From: Curtobacterium luteum
Lineage (GTDB): Bacteria > Actinomycetota > Actinomycetes > Actinomycetales > Microbacteriaceae
DNA: 64,000 nt
NCBI RefSeq assembly: GCF_001475545.1
Contig: NZ_LDQC01000043.1
Location: 1 to 64,000, forward strand
Reading direction: 5' to 3'
Shown: positions 61,096 to 64,000 of the stretch, piece after piece
How positions within the stretch are numbered: the stretch's first letter is position 1
Layout: every line of letters starts with the position of its first letter
The notes under the pieces: model-generated
The model's input: only the letters and a program-made list of their open reading frames with translations
What the model was told of the DNA's origin: nothing
Database searches by the model: none
Program-made: the position numbers and the translations under genes

Positions 61096-62289
61096 ATGAC
61101 CACACGCACGATCGGCATCATCATGCACGGCGTCACGGGACGCATGGGGTACCGCCAGCACCTCGTCCGCTCGGTGCTCGCAATCCGCGACGAGGGCGGC
61201 GTGCTGATGCCCGACGGCACTCGCGTGCAGCTCGAACCGCTCCTCGTCGGACGCAACGCCGCCAAGCTCGAGGAGATCGCGACCCGGCACGGCCTCGAGC
61301 ACTGGACGACCGACCTCGACGCGGCGCTCGCCGACCCCCGCTGGGACGTGTTCGCCGACTTCGCCGTCACGAGCGCCCGTGCCGGCGCCATCCGCAAGGC
61401 GATCGCCGCCGGGAAGGCTGTCTACACCGAGAAGCCCACCGCCGAGACCTCCGCCGAGGCCCTCGAACTCGCGCAGGCCGCCCACGACGCCGGGGTCCCG
61501 AACGGCGTCGTGCACGACAAGCTCTACCTGCCCGGGCTCCGGAAGCTCCGCGGGCTGATCGACTCCGGGTTCTTCGGCCGCGTCCTCAGCGTCCGGGGCG
61601 AGTTCGGCTACTGGGTGTTCGAGGGGGACTGGCAGGCCGCGCAGCGCCCGAGCTGGAACTACCGCAAGGAGGACGGCGGCGGCATCGTCGTCGACATGTT
61701 CCCGCACTGGAACTACGTCCTCGAGCAGCTCTTCGGTCGCGTCGAGTCCGTCTACGCCCGGGCGGTGACCCACATCGAACAGCGGTCCGATGAGCAGGGC
61801 CGTCCCTACGCCGCGACTGCGGACGACGCCGCGTACGGCGTGTTCGACCTCGCCGGGGGCGTCACCGCGCAGATCAACTCGAGCTGGGCCGTCCGCGTCG
61901 ACCGGGACGAACTCGTGGAGTTCCAGGTCGACGGCACCCTCGGCAGCGCTGTGGTCGGGCTCTTCGGCTGCCGCATCCAGCCGCGCACCGCCACCCCGAA
62001 GCCGGTCTGGAACCCGGACCTCCGTGACGAGCGCGATTACCGCGGGCAGTGGCTCGAGGTCCCCGACGAGGACTTCGGCAACGGCTTCCGCGCGCAGTGG
62101 GAGGACTTCGTCCGCGACCTCGTCTCCGGACGGCCGCATCGCTACGACCTGCTGTCCGGCGCCCGGGGGGTGGCGCTCGCGGAGGCTGGTCTGCGCTCCA
62201 GCGACGAGGGTCGACGCATCGACCTGCCGGAGCTGGGCCTGCGCACCCCGGCCGAGCCGCGCCTCCAGGCCGAGACCGTCAGCGCATGA
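61096..62289 (+). CDS. Gfo/Idh/MocA-family oxidoreductase
   Basis: This 397-aa protein has an N-terminal NAD(P)-binding part (GIIMHGVTGRMGYRQHLVR) and the EKP motif in AVYTEKPTAETSAEAL. The C-terminal alpha/beta domain includes GGGIVVDMFPHWNYVLEQL, where the His is expected in the active site. Enzymes of this type oxidise inositol, sugars or glycosides, often to 3-keto forms. A LacI operator lies 41 bp upstream. The next gene (DUF993) starts within its stop (ATGA), followed by a sugar isomerase: a common actinobacterial catabolic trio. The substrate is unknown. Confidence 0.9.
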   Translation: MTTRTIGIIMHGVTGRMGYRQHLVRSVLAIRDEGGVLMPDGTRVQLEPLLVGRNAAKLEEIATRHGLEHWTTDLDAALADPRWDVFADFAVTSARAGAIRKAIAAGKAVYTEKPTAETSAEALELAQAAHDAGVPNGVVHDKLYLPGLRKLRGLIDSGFFGRVLSVRGEFGYWVFEGDWQAAQRPSWNYRKEDGGGIVVDMFPHWNYVLEQLFGRVESVYARAVTHIEQRSDEQGRPYAATADDAAYGVFDLAGGVTAQINSSWAVRVDRDELVEFQVDGTLGSAVVGLFGCRIQPRTATPKPVWNPDLRDERDYRGQWLEVPDEDFGNGFRAQWEDFVRDLVSGRPHRYDLLSGARGVALAEAGLRSSDEGRRIDLPELGLRTPAEPRLQAETVSA

Positions 62290-63557
62290 GCGCCCGTCCC
62301 GACCGGCTGACGCTCCTCGCCGCCGACGGCACCGTCACCACGGAGTCGCTCCGCGAGCCGCTCCCGGCGACGCAGCCAGCCGCGAAGCCGACGGCGCCGC
62401 TGACCCAGCGGGTCGTTTACGCCGCCGCGCACGTCGTCCCGCGCACCGCCGCGGACAACACCCCGGGAGCACCGGCCGACCTCGACTGGGACGCCACCCT
62501 CGCCTTCCGCCACCACCTCTGGTCGTGGGGACTGGGCGTGGCCGACGCTATGGACACCGCCCAGCGGAACATGGGCCTCGACCCCTCGGCGACACGCGAG
62601 CTCACCGCCCGCAGCGCCCGTGAGGCGCAGTCCGTCGGTGGCCGGCTCGTCGTCGGGGTGAACACCGATGACCTCCCCGACGAACCGGTCTCGGAGCGGC
62701 AGGTCGTCGACGCCTACGTCGGGCAGCTGCACCACGCCGAGGACGTCGGCGCCGGGGTCGTCCTCATGGCGAGCCGGCACCTCGCCCGGCTCGCGCGTAC
62801 CGAGACCGACCCCGCCGCAACCTACCGCCGTGTGTACGCGGCGGTCCTCGCGCGGGCGTCCGCGCCGATCGTGCTGCACTGGCTCGGCGAAGCGTTCGAC
62901 CCGGCGCTCGCCGGCTATTTCGGCGCGGAAGCCGGCGCTGGAGCCAGCGCGAACCGTCGCGCTGCCGACACCGTCCTCGACATCATGGGCGATGCTGGCG
63001 ACCGCGTCAGCGGTATCAAGATGAGCCTCCTCGACGCCCGTGCCGAGACCGACCTCCGTGCGCGCCTCCCCGAGGGCGTCCGGATGTTCACCGGCGACGA
63101 CCACCACTACGTGGACCTCATCGCCGGCGACGGCACCCTCCACTCGGACGCCCTGCTCGGAGCCTTCGCAGCCCTCGGGCCCGTCGCTTCCGCCGCCGTG
63201 CAGGCCCTCCCCGACGAGGCCGCGTTCCGCGCCCTGCTCGGCCCGACCGAGGCGCTCTCGCGACACGTCTTCAGCGCACCCGTGTGGCACTACAAGACCG
63301 GCATCGCGTTCCTCGCCTGGCTGAACGGGCACCAGTCCGCCTTCACGATGGTCGGCGGTCTGCACGCGGGCCGCTCCCTGCCGCACCTGTCCGAGACGGT
63401 CCGGCTCGCGAACACGTGCGGCGCCCTCGAGGACCCGGCGCTCGCCGCGCAGCGATGGCACGACCTGCTCGCGTTGGTAGGGGTGTCGGCTCCGTCGACG
63501 GCCGGGAGGCACAGGTCGACCCTCGACGCAGCCCACCTCACTGGGGCGGTCGCGTGA
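62286..63557 (+). CDS. DUF993 family protein (dihydrodipicolinate-synthase-like)
   Basis: This 423-aa protein fits DUF993, an aldolase-like TIM-barrel family: VVYAAAHVVPRTAADNTPG, LAFRHHLWSWGLGVADAMDTAQRNMG, GVNTDDLPD, and SGIKMSLLDA with the Lys expected to form a Schiff base. The C-terminal STAGRHRSTLD is coded by a copy of the recurring motif. It is nearly always found with a Gfo/Idh oxidoreductase and a sugar isomerase, as here. A retro-aldol step on an oxidised sugar is a reasonable inference. It overlaps both neighbours by 4 bp. Confidence 0.88.
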   Translation: MSARPDRLTLLAADGTVTTESLREPLPATQPAAKPTAPLTQRVVYAAAHVVPRTAADNTPGAPADLDWDATLAFRHHLWSWGLGVADAMDTAQRNMGLDPSATRELTARSAREAQSVGGRLVVGVNTDDLPDEPVSERQVVDAYVGQLHHAEDVGAGVVLMASRHLARLARTETDPAATYRRVYAAVLARASAPIVLHWLGEAFDPALAGYFGAEAGAGASANRRAADTVLDIMGDAGDRVSGIKMSLLDARAETDLRARLPEGVRMFTGDDHHYVDLIAGDGTLHSDALLGAFAALGPVASAAVQALPDEAAFRALLGPTEALSRHVFSAPVWHYKTGIAFLAWLNGHQSAFTMVGGLHAGRSLPHLSETVRLANTCGALEDPALAAQRWHDLLALVGVSAPSTAGRHRSTLDAAHLTGAVA

Positions 63558-64000
63558 CGACCGGGGGCCGGCTCGCGATGACCGCCGACACCGAGGACGT
63601 CGCGACGACGGCGACGCCTCACCCGCGGCTCTCGATCAACCAGGCGACCGTCAAGTACGCGACCCTCCCCGAGGCTCTCGACGTCGTGTCGGCGGCCGGC
63701 GTCGGCGCGATCGGCACCTGGCGGGAGCCGATCGCCGCGGTTGGGCTCGACGACGCCGTCCGCCTGGTGGGTGACTCCGGCCTCCGGGTGTCCTCGCACT
63801 GCCGCGGCGGGTTCTTCACGCTCCCGGACGGGGCCCGACGCACCGCCGCGCTCGACGACAACCGCCGGGCGATCGACGAGACCGCCGCCCTCGCCGCCGC
63901 GGGAGCGCCCGGGTCCGCAGCCGTCCTCGTGCTCGTCGCCGGTGGTCTGCCGAACGGCTCGAAGGACCTCGTCGGCGCCCGGTCCCGCGTGTCCGACGCC
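63554..64000 (+). CDS. Sugar phosphate isomerase/epimerase family protein (3' end outside window)
   Basis: The frame opens with GTG overlapping the DUF993 stop (GTGA) and stays open to the window end, giving 149 residues. The start region (PHPRLSINQATVKYATLPEALDVVSAAGVGAIGTWREP) and the SHCRGGFF segment are those of xylose-isomerase-like TIM barrels that interconvert keto and aldo sugars. A second start at the ATG nine codons in is possible. It completes the Gfo/Idh, DUF993, isomerase trio under LacI control. Confidence 0.85.
   Translation, partial: MTTGGRLAMTADTEDVATTATPHPRLSINQATVKYATLPEALDVVSAAGVGAIGTWREPIAAVGLDDAVRLVGDSGLRVSSHCRGGFFTLPDGARRTAALDDNRRAIDETAALAAAGAPGSAAVLVLVAGGLPNGSKDLVGARSRVSDA

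Overview
The window is high-GC DNA with frequent GTG starts, many start/stop overlaps and the gene order parA-scpA-scpB-rluB ... tyrA-cmk-der. That combination points to an actinobacterium of the Micrococcales, most likely Microbacteriaceae and probably Curtobacterium or a close relative. The genus is an inference from gene order and gene content; no 16S gene is present.

Layout. 1-11368 is core: the end of an SseB-like gene, then ParA/ScpA/ScpB/RluB (chromosome segregation and 23S rRNA modification) and TyrA/Cmk/Der. A 779-aa secreted Ig-like repeat protein interrupts the order. 11381-13430 holds three small membrane proteins, two of them paralogues. 13440-20438 has an XRE regulator divergent from two tandem aldo/keto reductases, then a RecQ-type helicase with a phosphoribosyltransferase-like tail and a large lipoprotein. 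tRNA-Pro(GGG) at 20552 carries an integrated 5-kb island (20584-25609) bounded by 45-bp direct repeats. The island holds a truncated tyrosine integrase, a 652-aa protein with a C-terminal HEPN-type RNxxxH motif and two unknown proteins.

25709-29951 is a GntR-controlled cluster (ADP-ribosylglycohydrolase-like, NCS1 permease, PfkB kinase) that looks like nucleoside or nucleobase salvage. 30225-35587 is a TctCBA tricarboxylate uptake operon divergent from a CitAB-like two-component system. 35720-40154 is mixed: AraC regulator, acyl-CoA ligase, alpha/beta hydrolase, small membrane protein. 40292-45932 is an alpha-galactoside-type locus (GH4 enzyme, ABC importer, divergent AraC regulator).

45980-49587 is the most striking accessory locus: an ESX-like small protein, a protein with a type VII secretion-signal-like N-terminus and an alpha/beta-hydrolase C-terminus (GHSWG), and three paralogous small lipoproteins. 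It reads as a secreted lipase toxin with a family of lipoprotein immunity proteins. 49662-52475 holds an RibD/DHFR-like reductase, a soluble Ser/Thr kinase with a GAF domain and a TPR protein. 52517-64000 is a second carbohydrate locus: ABC importer, toroid-type enzyme, Gfo/Idh-DUF6807 fusion, LacI regulator, and a second operon of Gfo/Idh/MocA, DUF993 and a sugar isomerase. Two near-identical LacI-type operators appear to tie the two operons together.

Two genome-wide habits are visible. Many genes have a -10-like hexamer 6-7 nt before the start codon and no Shine-Dalgarno, which suggests leaderless mRNAs. A short motif GGAGGC(A/G)CGGTGC recurs singly, inside genes, and as inverted pairs that form intergenic hairpins. 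The window ends inside the sugar isomerase gene.
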